In this document: positions 45,100-53,983 of the stretch, in pieces
Layout: every line of letters begins with the position of its first letter
How positions within the stretch are numbered: the stretch's first letter is position 1
Assembly: GCF_003043945.1 (NCBI RefSeq)
Contig: NZ_PYXG01000001.1
Location: 434,001 to 498,000, forward strand
Direction: 5' to 3'
Origin: Prevotella sp. oral taxon 376
Lineage (GTDB): Bacteria; Bacteroidota; Bacteroidia; Bacteroidales; Bacteroidaceae
DNA: 64,000 nt
Program-made: the position numbers and the translations under genes
Notes under the pieces: generated by a model
What the model was told of the DNA's origin: nothing
The model's input: the letters and a program-made list of their open reading frames with translations, nothing else
Databases searched by the model: none

Positions 45100-47937
45100 A
45101 TGAAAAAGAACATTATTTTGTATATTGCGATTACCTTTGCGATTACCCTTGTCGGCACACAGGCAAAGGCAGGAAAGCCTCTCGGCGAGAAAGCACTTTA
45201 TGCCCAGTTTCAGAATCCCGGCAACCGATACAAGCCTTTCGTAAGATGGTGGTGGAACGGAGACGCCGTCGAGGCCCAAGAACTTATCAGGGAGCTCCGC
45301 CTACTGAAAGACGCGGGCATCGGGGGAGTGGAGATCAACCCCATCTCAATGCCCTATGGAGCCGACCGCCACGGGCATAAAACCCTCGAATGGCTTAGCG
45401 ACGAGTGGACAGACATGCTGAAAATCGTGTTCGACGAGGCCGATCGCCTCGGCATGACTTGCGACCTCATCGTGGGCTCCGGATGGCCTTTTGGCGCGGA
45501 GAATCTTCCCAGAGAGGAGAGAGCCTCAGTACTTCTTACAGCTGCCATACCTGTTAACGGGGGTCAGAAAAACGAGATTTCGGAATACGAAATATTCAGG
45601 CAAATAGACCCTACAGTAACTGTGGCAAACCCATGCCGCAACCCACGCCTCGTCTCTGCATACATCGTGCCTGACCCGATAAACAGTCTTAGCGATGCCA
45701 TCGATGTAACAGACAAGGTGGAGAAAGGAGTGCTTAGAATAGATGTGCCGAAAGGTAAACACCTGCTTTACGCTCTCGTTCACTACGAATCGTTTGCGTC
45801 GGTCATTAATGGAGCTCCCGGCGCAGCCGGTTCCATCCTGAATCACATGGACGCTAAAGCAGTGAAGAGCTACCTTGACAACATGTCAAACACCATCCAA
45901 AAGCGCCTCGGTCCACTTTCAAAGCACTTGCGTGCCTTTTTCGTAGACGGCAAGGAATTGGAAGGATGCAATTGGACGCACAACTTCCAAGAAGAATTCC
46001 TGAAGCGCAGAGGCTATGATGTAAAGCCCTGGTTGCCGTTCCTGATGTTTAAAGTGGGCAGGCTTGGCGATGTGTTGGACTATAATTTTGGGGCCAAAAA
46101 AGGAAAGGAATTCAAGGAAATCACCAACCGCGTACGCTTCGACTTCGAACTGACCAAGGCTGAACTCCTGCGAGAAAACTATTCCCTAACCTTCAGCCAA
46201 TGGTGCCGCGACCTCGGTGTCAAGTCAAGGGAAGAAGCCTATGGCCGGGGAATGTTCATCGAAGAAGGGTCTTTAGAGGTCGACATCCCGGAAGGGGAAT
46301 CGTGGACCACCAACTATCTGAGGCACCGCGTCGGCGAGGAAATGCCCGATTCCGACTATCGGCGAGGGCGCGCCTACACGATGATCAATAAATATGTATC
46401 GTCGGCGGCACACCTGCAGGGCAAGCGCCTCATCAGTGCAGAGGAGATGACAAATACCTACAGGGTGTTCGAGACTTCTCTGGAGCTGCTCAAGGTGGGG
46501 TCGGACATGAACGCCATGTCGGGCATCACGCACTCCATCTGGCACGGTTTCAACTATTCCCCCTTAGATGTTGAGTTCCCCGGATGGGTGCAATACGGCA
46601 GCTACTACAACGAGCATAACACATGGTTTCCCTATTGGAAGAACCTGAACCTCTACAGGGCTCGCACCTCGAGCCTGCTGCAGAACGCCGACATGCAGAC
46701 CGACATCGCCATACTGCCCGCCAACGGCGACCTGTGGAGTGAGCTGGGGGTGCAGACAGAACCCTTTCCGCACAACCTGAATGTAGAATACACTTCCCTG
46801 ATCTGGGAGGCTATACACAAGACAGGAGGAGGTGCCGACTATCTCTCGGAACTCATTCTGAAAGACTGCAGCGTCAAAGACGGGAACCTCTGCTATGGCA
46901 ACAAGGCGTACAAGGTGCTTATCCTGCCCGAGGTGAAGGGCACCACGCAGGAGGCCCTCGATAAAATCATGGAGTTTGTAAAGGGTGGCGGAAGGGTCTT
47001 CTGCATTGGCTGCTATCCCGACCGCTCATTGGGACTGCACGACTATAAGGCTCGCGACCGCAAAATCCACACTACCGTCGAGGAACTGAAGCAATATCCC
47101 GACCGCTTTATCCTGCTCGAAAAGCCGCAAGACGGCCGCTATCTGGAGTGGTACGAACAGGTGATGAGGCAATACGGCCTGCCCCATGCCATCACCATCA
47201 AGAGCCCGGACCGCTTCCTCTTGCAAAATCATTATAAGGCAGATGACGGTTCCGACATCTTTTTCCTCATGAATGCCAACATCAACGAGCAGCGCACGAC
47301 AGACATTGTGTTTCCCTCCGAACTTGTCAACGGCAGAAACCTGTGGCGATACGACGCTACGGACGGCAAGCGGTACCGCGTAAGACTCAACGGAAACAGC
47401 CTCCATCTGCTACTGCGTCCGTCGGAGAGCGTACTCTTGGTATTCAACCACGCGAGGGGCGGCAACGAACAGAAGCCTCTCCCCCTGCAAGGCACCGACA
47501 CACAGGAAATCATCGGATGGCACCTCGTACTGCACCATGCCCTGACAGACTCTATCTCCGAGATGGATATGGAGCAGCCGCAGGACCTGCTCGAGACAGA
47601 ACATAAATCCTTCATGGGCGACATCACCTACACGGCAAGGTTCATTGCCGACGGCATCCAGATGCCCCGCTTCCTGAATCTCGGAAAGGTTTGCGAGACT
47701 GCCGAAGTATATATCAACGGAAAATATGCGGGGCTCCGCTGGTATGGCGACAAGGTCTTTGACATCTCGAAGTTCGTGCGCAAGGGCGAGAACACCATCC
47801 AAGTGAAGGTAACCACGCTGATGGACAACTACATGCAGACCCTGAAGGACAACAAGGTTGCCCAGCGCTTCGTCATCAAGCGAAACCACAAGCCCAAGCC
47901 AATGGGCATCCTGGGAGGCGTGAAGATATACAGATAA
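45100..47937 (+). CDS. Exported GH106-like glycoside hydrolase (alpha-L-rhamnosidase-like)
   Basis: 945 aa with a signal peptide (about residues 1-24). The start of the mature part, NRYKPFVRWWWNGD (about 42-55), and IGGVEINPISMPYG are typical of the GH106 catalytic barrel, along with LIVGSGWPFG. The C-terminal part (VYINGKYAGLRWYGDKVFD) is a jelly-roll carbohydrate-binding region as in GH2-type enzymes. GH106 removes alpha-L-rhamnose from pectins and plant glycosides. It is a single gene with its own promoter, not next to a SusC/SusD pair, so the actual target glycan is open. Confidence 0.83.
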   Translation: MKKNIILYIAITFAITLVGTQAKAGKPLGEKALYAQFQNPGNRYKPFVRWWWNGDAVEAQELIRELRLLKDAGIGGVEINPISMPYGADRHGHKTLEWLSDEWTDMLKIVFDEADRLGMTCDLIVGSGWPFGAENLPREERASVLLTAAIPVNGGQKNEISEYEIFRQIDPTVTVANPCRNPRLVSAYIVPDPINSLSDAIDVTDKVEKGVLRIDVPKGKHLLYALVHYESFASVINGAPGAAGSILNHMDAKAVKSYLDNMSNTIQKRLGPLSKHLRAFFVDGKELEGCNWTHNFQEEFLKRRGYDVKPWLPFLMFKVGRLGDVLDYNFGAKKGKEFKEITNRVRFDFELTKAELLRENYSLTFSQWCRDLGVKSREEAYGRGMFIEEGSLEVDIPEGESWTTNYLRHRVGEEMPDSDYRRGRAYTMINKYVSSAAHLQGKRLISAEEMTNTYRVFETSLELLKVGSDMNAMSGITHSIWHGFNYSPLDVEFPGWVQYGSYYNEHNTWFPYWKNLNLYRARTSSLLQNADMQTDIAILPANGDLWSELGVQTEPFPHNLNVEYTSLIWEAIHKTGGGADYLSELILKDCSVKDGNLCYGNKAYKVLILPEVKGTTQEALDKIMEFVKGGGRVFCIGCYPDRSLGLHDYKARDRKIHTTVEELKQYPDRFILLEKPQDGRYLEWYEQVMRQYGLPHAITIKSPDRFLLQNHYKADDGSDIFFLMNANINEQRTTDIVFPSELVNGRNLWRYDATDGKRYRVRLNGNSLHLLLRPSESVLLVFNHARGGNEQKPLPLQGTDTQEIIGWHLVLHHALTDSISEMDMEQPQDLLETEHKSFMGDITYTARFIADGIQMPRFLNLGKVCETAEVYINGKYAGLRWYGDKVFDISKFVRKGENTIQVKVTTLMDNYMQTLKDNKVAQRFVIKRNHKPKPMGILGGVKIYR

Positions 47938-48014
47938 GAAAGTTCTCCTCTCTGAAAGGGAAACGAAAGGACGCTCGTGCGTGTAATAATAAAGATTAAA
48001 TCTTATGATTTTAT

Positions 48015-48045
48015 TTTGCCGTCTCTCCATTTTATAGTACCTTTG
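48015..48045 (+). promoter_or_regulatory. Promoter of glyS
   Basis: -33 TTTG (48015-48018), 19-bp spacer and -7 TACCTTTG (48038-48045), 29 bp before the ATG. Confidence 0.75.
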
Positions 48046-48074
48046 CGGGCAAATTCGGATTTTAAGACATTATT

Positions 48075-49616
48075 ATGGCACAAGAAGATGTATTCAGGAA
48101 GATAGTAAGCCATTGTAAGGAATATGGCTTCGTCTTCCCCAGTTCGGACATTTACGACGGACTGGGCGCCGTATATGACTACGGTCAGAATGGCGTTGAG
48201 CTGAAAAACAATATCAAGCAATACTGGTGGCAGAGCATGGTGCTCCTGCATAGTAACATCGTGGGCATCGACGCAGCCATCTTCATGCACCCCACGACAT
48301 GGAAAGCCAGCGGACATGTAGACGCCTTCAACGACCCTCTCATCGACAACCGCGACTCCAAGAAACGCTATCGTGCCGATGTGCTGATTGAAGACCAGAT
48401 TGCCAAGTACGAGGAGAAAATAGACAAGGAGGTGCAGAAGGCTGCCAAGCGATTCGGCGACGCCTTTGACGAGGACAAGTTTCGTGAGACCAATCCTCGT
48501 GTTCTGGAACATCAAAAGAAGCGCGACGCCCTGCACGAGCGTTATACCAAGGCCATGCAGGGGCCCGATCTCGATGAGCTGAAGCAGATTATCCTCGACG
48601 AGGAAATCGCAGACCCCATCAGTGGCACGAAGAACTGGACCGATGTACGACAGTTTAACTTGATGTTCTCTACGGAAATGGGGTCTACGGCCGACGGTGC
48701 CATGAAAATCTATCTGCGCCCCGAGACTGCGCAAGGCATCTTCGTCAACTATCTGAATGTGCAGAAAACCGGTCGCATGAAGCTGCCTTTCGGCATCGCT
48801 CAGATTGGCAAAGCTTTCCGCAATGAGATTGTTGCGCGCCAGTTCGTGTTCCGCATGCGCGAGTTCGAACAGATGGAAATGCAGTTCTTCTGCAAGCCCG
48901 GTACGGAGATGGAATGGTTCAACTATTGGAAAGGGCATCGGCTGGCATGGCACCAGGCACTCGGCATGGGCAACGAGAACTACCGCTTCCATGACCATGA
49001 GAAGCTTGCCCACTATGCCAATGCGGCTACCGACATCGAGTTCAGGATGCCATTCGGCTTCAAGGAGGTAGAGGGCATCCACTCCCGCACCGACTTCGAT
49101 CTTTCGCAACACGAAAAATACAGCGGCAAGCAGATCAAGTATTTCGACCCGGAAACCAACGAAAGCTATACCCCCTATGATGTAGAGACATCCATCGGAG
49201 TAGACCGCATGTTCCTTTCCGTGATGTGCCATGCCTACACGGAGGAGCTGCTTGAGAACGGAAGCACACGCATCGTGTTGAAATTGCCCGAGCCACTGGC
49301 TCCCGTGAAGTGTGCCGTGCTCCCTTTGGTAAACAAGGACGGGCTGCCGGAAAAGGCACAGGAAATAGTAGACAGGCTGAAATTCCACTTCAATACACAC
49401 ATCGAAGCGAAAGACTCCATCGGCAAGCGTTATCGCCGTCAGGATGCTATCGGCACTCCTTTCTGCGTAACTGTTGACGGAGACACCCTGAACGACAACG
49501 CCGTAACACTACGCCATCGCGACTCCATGATGCAGGAGCGTGTGCCCATCGACCGGCTCTGCACCATCATCGAGGACCGCGTAAGCATCACAAGTCTGTT
49601 AAAGAAACTACAATAA
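48075..49616 (+). CDS. glyS: Glycyl-tRNA synthetase, single-chain dimeric type
   Basis: 513 aa class II synthetase charging tRNA-Gly. The N-terminal SHCKEYGFVFPSSDIYDG is characteristic. Class II motif 2 is seen in FRNEIVARQFVFRMREFEQ and motif 3 in ETSIGVDRMFLSVM. The C-terminal anticodon-binding domain (about 415-513) follows from APVKCAVLPLV. This is the eukaryote/archaeal-like alpha2 form used in Bacteroidota, not the alpha2beta2 form. An FKBP gene begins at the base right after its stop codon. Confidence 0.96.
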   Translation: MAQEDVFRKIVSHCKEYGFVFPSSDIYDGLGAVYDYGQNGVELKNNIKQYWWQSMVLLHSNIVGIDAAIFMHPTTWKASGHVDAFNDPLIDNRDSKKRYRADVLIEDQIAKYEEKIDKEVQKAAKRFGDAFDEDKFRETNPRVLEHQKKRDALHERYTKAMQGPDLDELKQIILDEEIADPISGTKNWTDVRQFNLMFSTEMGSTADGAMKIYLRPETAQGIFVNYLNVQKTGRMKLPFGIAQIGKAFRNEIVARQFVFRMREFEQMEMQFFCKPGTEMEWFNYWKGHRLAWHQALGMGNENYRFHDHEKLAHYANAATDIEFRMPFGFKEVEGIHSRTDFDLSQHEKYSGKQIKYFDPETNESYTPYDVETSIGVDRMFLSVMCHAYTEELLENGSTRIVLKLPEPLAPVKCAVLPLVNKDGLPEKAQEIVDRLKFHFNTHIEAKDSIGKRYRRQDAIGTPFCVTVDGDTLNDNAVTLRHRDSMMQERVPIDRLCTIIEDRVSITSLLKKLQ

Positions 49617-50252
49617 ATGAAGCATCTATTCTATCCATTACTCATGCTCGCCGGCTTATTAAGCCTCGCGGCGTGCTCGGAAACCGATACAAGCCAGGAA
49701 GAGTTTGCCGACTGGCAACAGAAGAATGAGACCTATTTCAAGAATCTCTATCAGACGGCACAGGGCAACACGGCCAAGTATAAGATTTTCAAGAACTGGT
49801 CATTCACGGCCGACAAAGCTACCAAGCCCGAAGACCATATTGTCGTGGAAGTACTGAAAAGCGGTACGGGGTCGGGCTGCCCCCTTTATACCGACTCTGT
49901 AGCCGTGCACTACGAAGGCCGGCTCATCCCCTCTGCCACCTATTCGGGAGGATATACCTTCAACAAGACATGGGCAGGAGACTACAATCTCCAGACTATG
50001 AAGACCGTTACGCTGTCGCCATCGAAGTCTGTAGACGGCTTTACCACTGCAGTGATGAACATGCACATCGGCGACCGCTGGAAGGTTTACATTCCCTATC
50101 AACTGGGTTATGGCACCTCAACACCGTCGAATTCCACCATTCCAGCCTATTCAACGCTCATCTTCGACATCACGCTCGTTGCCTACAGCCGCGCCGGAAC
50201 CCACATTCCCACCATTCAGGCAAAGCCCTCTTTTGTATGGATTGATGAGTAG
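49617..50252 (+). CDS. FKBP-type peptidyl-prolyl isomerase lipoprotein
   Basis: 211 aa with lipobox LAAC, Cys20. An N-terminal helical segment (ADWQQKNETYFKNLYQTA) precedes an FKBP domain. VAVHYEGRLIPSATYSGG, VDGFTTAVMNMHIGDRW, YIPYQLGYGT and YSTLIFDITLV follow the FKBP order. It should speed proline isomerisation in periplasmic or outer-membrane proteins. It starts immediately after the glyS stop with zero spacing, so its translation probably depends on glyS. A hairpin follows the stop. Confidence 0.9.
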   Translation: MKHLFYPLLMLAGLLSLAACSETDTSQEEFADWQQKNETYFKNLYQTAQGNTAKYKIFKNWSFTADKATKPEDHIVVEVLKSGTGSGCPLYTDSVAVHYEGRLIPSATYSGGYTFNKTWAGDYNLQTMKTVTLSPSKSVDGFTTAVMNMHIGDRWKVYIPYQLGYGTSTPSNSTIPAYSTLIFDITLVAYSRAGTHIPTIQAKPSFVWIDE

Positions 50253-50284
50253 GAAGCCTACTCTCTTTGACATATATCAAAAAA

Positions 50285-50320
50285 GCATCCTCTTTCACAA
50301 AGAACCTGGGTGCCTTTTTT
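50285..50320 (+). terminator. Terminator after glyS-FKBP
   Basis: Short stem GCATCC/GGGTGC (one G-T pair) with a T run at 50315-50320. Confidence 0.6.
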
Positions 50321-50349
50321 GTTTGTATCCGTAAACAATCGTACCTTTG
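50318..50349 (+). promoter_or_regulatory. Orphan promoter with no convincing gene behind it
   Basis: -33 TTTG (50318-50321), 20-bp spacer and -7 TACCTTTG (50342-50349). No convincing coding sequence follows before the terminator at 50552. Confidence 0.65.
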
Positions 50350-50354
50350 CATTG

Positions 50355-50581
50355 CATTCAATGAAGAAACCAGGCTTCTTTAGGATAAAAGATTAAAGGA
50401 TACGAAAAAATCGTTTTTTAAGTTAAGAAATATTAGGTTAGTGAATTGTTAGGTTTAGCTATTGAAAGGTAAGAGATTGTACAGGACGGATAACAAGGCT
50501 ATTTGAAAGGAAGAAGAATTTGAGAGAGAGTATGGAAATTCAAGTATTTCGAGCGATTCCACATCAAGGAATCGCTTTTTT
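50355..50581 (+). ncRNA. Candidate small RNA between FKBP and MATE genes
   Basis: A full promoter is followed by about 200 bp without a credible ORF. The longest near the start is 11 codons at 50361. It then meets a near-perfect terminator, so a transcript of about 225 nt is predicted. The 5' part is purine-rich and AT-rich, and I do not recognise a known RNA family. 6S RNA or another housekeeping RNA cannot be ruled out. Confidence 0.45.
50552..50581 (+). terminator. Intrinsic terminator of the candidate small RNA
   Basis: Perfect 9-bp stem AGCGATTCC/GGAATCGCT, 7-nt loop and T run. Confidence 0.85.
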
Positions 50582-50595
50582 CATGATTATTTTCG

Positions 50596-50603
50596 TAACT
50601 TTG
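50596..50603 (+). promoter_or_regulatory. -7 box of the MATE gene
   Basis: TAACTTTG, 16 bp before the ATG. Confidence 0.55.
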
Positions 50604-50619
50604 CACCACATTTAGGCAT

Positions 50620-51990
50620 ATGACCAAGAGAAGCGACGCACTGCTGGAGAAGATCCGTATGGGTCAGGAAATGAGGAAGATGGAGAAGTTCAATCTGATT
50701 GTCGGATTGAGCATTCCCTCTATTCTGGCCCAGATTACCACCGTGATGATGTTCTTTATCGATGCCTCCATGGTGGGACATCTGGGAGCGGAAGCATCGG
50801 CAAGCATCGGCCTGATAGAAAGCACCACCTGGCTCATGGGCTCGGTCATGAGTGCCATGTCGATGGGATTCAGCGTCCAAGTGGCCCATTTCATCGGCGC
50901 CAACGACTTCCGACAGGCACGGCAGGTATTCCAGCACGCGCTCATCTGCGGGGGCATATTCAGCCTTCTCATGTGCTTGGTGGGTGTAGTCATTCACCAT
51001 CCCCTGCCCTTATGGTTAGGTGGCGGTGCCGACATTACCGCCGATGCCTCGCTCTATTTCCTCGTCTATGCCCTCACACTTCCGCTGATATTCCTCTTCC
51101 ACCTCTCGAGTTCCATGCTCAAGAGCTCAGGCGACATGCACACGCCAAGCGGACTGAGCATCCTGCTCTGCATTCTGGATGTCGTCTTCAACTACCTCTT
51201 TATATATATCATTCACCTGGGAGTGCTCGGAGCCGCACTCGGCACCGCCTCGGCCTACCTTGTAACCTCTGTCCCGATGCTGTGGATGGCCGTTTTCAAA
51301 AACAAGATCCTGGCCCTGCAGCCCAGCAAGGAGCCGTTCACATGGCTATGGGACTATGTAACGAAGGCCCTGAAAATCAGTCTGCCGATGGCCGTGCAGT
51401 CGATACTCATGAGCGGAGCACAGGTGGTAAGCACGCTCATCGTGGCCCCTTTAGGAAACATTGCCATTGCCGCCAATTCCTTTGCCATCACTGCCGAGAG
51501 CCTCTGCTACATGCCCGGATACGGCATCGGAGAAGCCGCGACGACCCTCGTGGGCCAGACCCACGGAGCCGGAAGGTTCGATCTTTGCAAAAACTTTGCC
51601 CATATGACGGTGGGAATGGGCATGGCCATCATGGCCGTGATGGGCCTCATCATGTATATCTTCGCGCCCGAGATGATAGGAATCCTCTCCCCGGTAGAGG
51701 AAATCCGCGCCCTCGGCACCCAGGTACTCCGCATCGAGGCCTTCGCCGAACCGTTCTTCGCGGCTGCTATCGTTACCTACAGCGTCTGCGTAGGTGCCGG
51801 CGACACCTTGAAACCCGCCATCATGAACCTTGTGTCGATGTGGTGCGTGCGCCTGACAATGGCCGCCATGCTCGCTCCCCACTATGGGCTGAAGGGCGTG
51901 TGGATAGCCATGGCCGTGGAGCTGACCTTCCGCGGCTCGATGTTCCTCGTCCGGCTCTTCCGCGGAAAATGGCTGCTGGCTATGAAATAA
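50620..51990 (+). CDS. MATE-family efflux transporter
   Basis: 456 aa with about 12 membrane segments in two homologous halves, each starting with the MATE pattern (SIPSILAQITTVMMFFIDASMVGHLG; SLPMAVQSILMSGAQVVSTL, given here as the visible starts). VFNYLFIYIIHLGVLGAALG and the later YGLKGVWIAMAVE are also typical. MATE proteins export drugs or metabolites using a Na+ or H+ gradient. The substrate is unknown. It is followed by two TraB/GumN genes, the first 43 bp downstream, which may share its promoter. Confidence 0.92.
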   Translation: MTKRSDALLEKIRMGQEMRKMEKFNLIVGLSIPSILAQITTVMMFFIDASMVGHLGAEASASIGLIESTTWLMGSVMSAMSMGFSVQVAHFIGANDFRQARQVFQHALICGGIFSLLMCLVGVVIHHPLPLWLGGGADITADASLYFLVYALTLPLIFLFHLSSSMLKSSGDMHTPSGLSILLCILDVVFNYLFIYIIHLGVLGAALGTASAYLVTSVPMLWMAVFKNKILALQPSKEPFTWLWDYVTKALKISLPMAVQSILMSGAQVVSTLIVAPLGNIAIAANSFAITAESLCYMPGYGIGEAATTLVGQTHGAGRFDLCKNFAHMTVGMGMAIMAVMGLIMYIFAPEMIGILSPVEEIRALGTQVLRIEAFAEPFFAAAIVTYSVCVGAGDTLKPAIMNLVSMWCVRLTMAAMLAPHYGLKGVWIAMAVELTFRGSMFLVRLFRGKWLLAMK

Positions 51991-52033
51991 ACCAAGACAA
52001 ACGCCGTTATATAACCATCAAAACCGTATAAAT

Positions 52034-52882
52034 ATGAAAAAACTATTCGCTATTCTGATTCTTACGGGCGTGTTCACCATGGGCGCAGACGCGCAACTGC
52101 TCTACAAGGTATCGGGCAACGGGCTCGACAAAGACTCTTATATCGTAGGCATCCACAAGCTCGTCAATCCTCAGGGCATAGTGCAGCGGATACCCGGCAT
52201 CAAGGAAGCCATGATTGCCACCGACCAGATGTATTTCGAATTGACACCCGACTCCGCGTCGTTTATCAAGGCCGCACGCACCCTCGCCGGCGGCAAGAAC
52301 CTGAAAGAGGTGCTCACGCCCGGGCAATACGACAAGCTGAATGCCTTTCTGAAGAAATATGAGAGCGTGGGACTGGAAAGCCCGCATGTGCAGAAGCGCT
52401 ACGGAAACCTGACTCCCATAGCTATGAAAGACGAACTGGAGAAACTGCTCTTCGTGGCCAACCACATGAGCGAATATGATCCCACGCACACTTTCAATGA
52501 GTATTTCGAAGCACAGGCCAAGGTAAACAAGGAGCCAAGGTGTGGTTTGAACAGTACAGACGAGCAGATTGCCCACCTGAAAAAGCTTCCTATGCAGCGT
52601 CAGGCTGAAATCCTGATGGACTTCATCGAGCACGAGGACGCGCAGCTCGGCACAATGGATAAGATTGTCGCGGCTTTCGAAAAGCAAGATGTTGATGCCA
52701 TTGCAAAGGTACAGAAGATGAACCCGGAGATTGCCCGCACCATTACCATATGGAGCACTATGATGCCAGGCATCATGAAAACCCCCACCCTCTTCGTTGT
52801 CGATGCCGCTAAGCTGGGAGGCGAGGAAGGACTCCTCAGTCGGCTGAAGAAAGGCGGGTACACCGTGGAGGGAGTAAAATAA
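52034..52882 (+). CDS. TraB/GumN-family protein, first of a tandem pair
   Basis: 282 aa with a signal peptide (about residues 1-20, ending GADAQ). The start of the mature part, LLYKVSGNGLDKDSYIVGIHKL, is the conserved TraB/GumN beginning. The family is related to Tiki-type metalloproteases, but this copy has GIHKL where its neighbour has GTYHF. The GxH position is kept, so metal binding is possible. The C-terminus (GGEEGLLSRLKKGGYTVEGVK) matches the family end. It is followed 18 bp later by a paralogue. Confidence 0.85.
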   Translation: MKKLFAILILTGVFTMGADAQLLYKVSGNGLDKDSYIVGIHKLVNPQGIVQRIPGIKEAMIATDQMYFELTPDSASFIKAARTLAGGKNLKEVLTPGQYDKLNAFLKKYESVGLESPHVQKRYGNLTPIAMKDELEKLLFVANHMSEYDPTHTFNEYFEAQAKVNKEPRCGLNSTDEQIAHLKKLPMQRQAEILMDFIEHEDAQLGTMDKIVAAFEKQDVDAIAKVQKMNPEIARTITIWSTMMPGIMKTPTLFVVDAAKLGGEEGLLSRLKKGGYTVEGVK

Positions 52883-52900
52883 TCACCCCAAAAGAAAATA

Positions 52901-53806
52901 ATGAAAAGGCGATTCACCTTCCTGCTCCTGATGGGCGCATGCATTTTCGGAGCCAACGCACAACTGCTGTACAAGATTTCGGGCAAAGGCCTTGCAAAGC
53001 CCTCCTACATTATCGGCACCTATCACTTCTGCCCTGACACTTTCGTGGACTCCATTCCCGGACTGCGAGATGCCATGCATGCCACCGAGGCCGTGTATGG
53101 CGAGCTCGTAAACGACTCCATGATGCAATCCGCAGTCCTGCAGGAGATGCGGAAAGCCCTGTCCATGCCGGAGGGAAAGACCTTCACGAGTCTCTACACC
53201 GACGAGGAGATGGGGCGCATCAACGCGTTCCTCACCAAGCACATGGGAGCCGACTTCACCAACCCCATGGTCGCCCAGCAACTGGGCACGCTCACTCCTG
53301 CCGCCCTCTCCACCACCATGACGGCCCTCCTCTGCATGCAGAAGCAGGGCGGCCAACTGGATGCCACGCGCACCATCGACATGTTTTTCCAGAACTGGGG
53401 CAAGGAAAACGGCAGGAAGATAGGCGGACTGGAGACCCTTGCGTTCCAAGTCAAAATGCTCTTCACGAGACCTCTCGACCGCCAGGCACAGGTGTTTCTC
53501 TGCATGGTAGACAACGAAGACTTCAACGACAAGCTGCTCGACCTGATGCTCGGAGGCTATTTCAAACAGGATATCACGAAAATCGAGGAGTCTATCAACC
53601 TGAAACTCAACAACTCCTGCGATGATACGCCCGAAGAAAGAGCCGATCTCATAGACAATCGCAACGCCGACTGGCTCACCAAGATGCCCGCCATCATGAA
53701 AGCGCAACCCACCCTCTTCGCCGTCGGAGCAGGCCATCTGGTAGGCGAGAAAGGCGTGCTCGCCCTGCTCCGGAAGGCTGGCTACGCTGTAGAAAGCGTA
53801 AGGTAA
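52901..53806 (+). CDS. TraB/GumN-family protein, second of a tandem pair
   Basis: 301 aa, signal peptide about residues 1-20 (FGANAQ). Family start LLYKISGKGLAKPSYIIGTYHF with GTYH, a better match to the active-site pattern than its upstream paralogue. Later ALLCMQKQGGQLDATRTIDMFF and the end VGAGHLVGEKGVLALLRKAGY, with GAGH, are also classic for TraB/GumN. Tiki-like members are metalloproteases, and most bacterial members are uncharacterised. The pair probably arose by tandem duplication. The class C triple palindrome and a bidirectional terminator follow. Confidence 0.88.
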   Translation: MKRRFTFLLLMGACIFGANAQLLYKISGKGLAKPSYIIGTYHFCPDTFVDSIPGLRDAMHATEAVYGELVNDSMMQSAVLQEMRKALSMPEGKTFTSLYTDEEMGRINAFLTKHMGADFTNPMVAQQLGTLTPAALSTTMTALLCMQKQGGQLDATRTIDMFFQNWGKENGRKIGGLETLAFQVKMLFTRPLDRQAQVFLCMVDNEDFNDKLLDLMLGGYFKQDITKIEESINLKLNNSCDDTPEERADLIDNRNADWLTKMPAIMKAQPTLFAVGAGHLVGEKGVLALLRKAGYAVESVR

Positions 53807-53833
53807 CGGTGTCAACTGCCGTTGACAGAAAAG

Positions 53834-53899
53834 TGAAACAGGCTGTTTCAGTGACTAAAACAGGCTATTTTACTCAGTAAAACAGGCTGTTTTACTCTA
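53834..53899. repeat. 66-bp triple-palindrome element, class C
   Basis: Units at 53834-53855, 53856-53877 and 53878-53899. Cores are TGAAACAGGCTGTTTCA, TAAAACAGGCTATTTTA and TAAAACAGGCTGTTTTA. In unit 1 both arms changed together (A to G at position 2, T to C at 16), which keeps the dyad. It lies just before a bidirectional terminator. Confidence 0.9.
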
Positions 53900-53917
53900 C
53901 AAGGAACATCTAAAGAC

Positions 53918-53962
53918 GAAAAAAGAAGCCATCCCCCATAACAAGGGAGATGGCTTCTTTCG
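53918..53962. terminator. Bidirectional terminator between TraB and phosphoesterase genes
   Basis: Stem GAAGCCATC/GATGGCTTC extended by CCC/GGG, with A run before and T run after, between convergent genes. Confidence 0.85.
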
Positions 53963-53983
53963 TATGAATCACAACCTCCGGCC

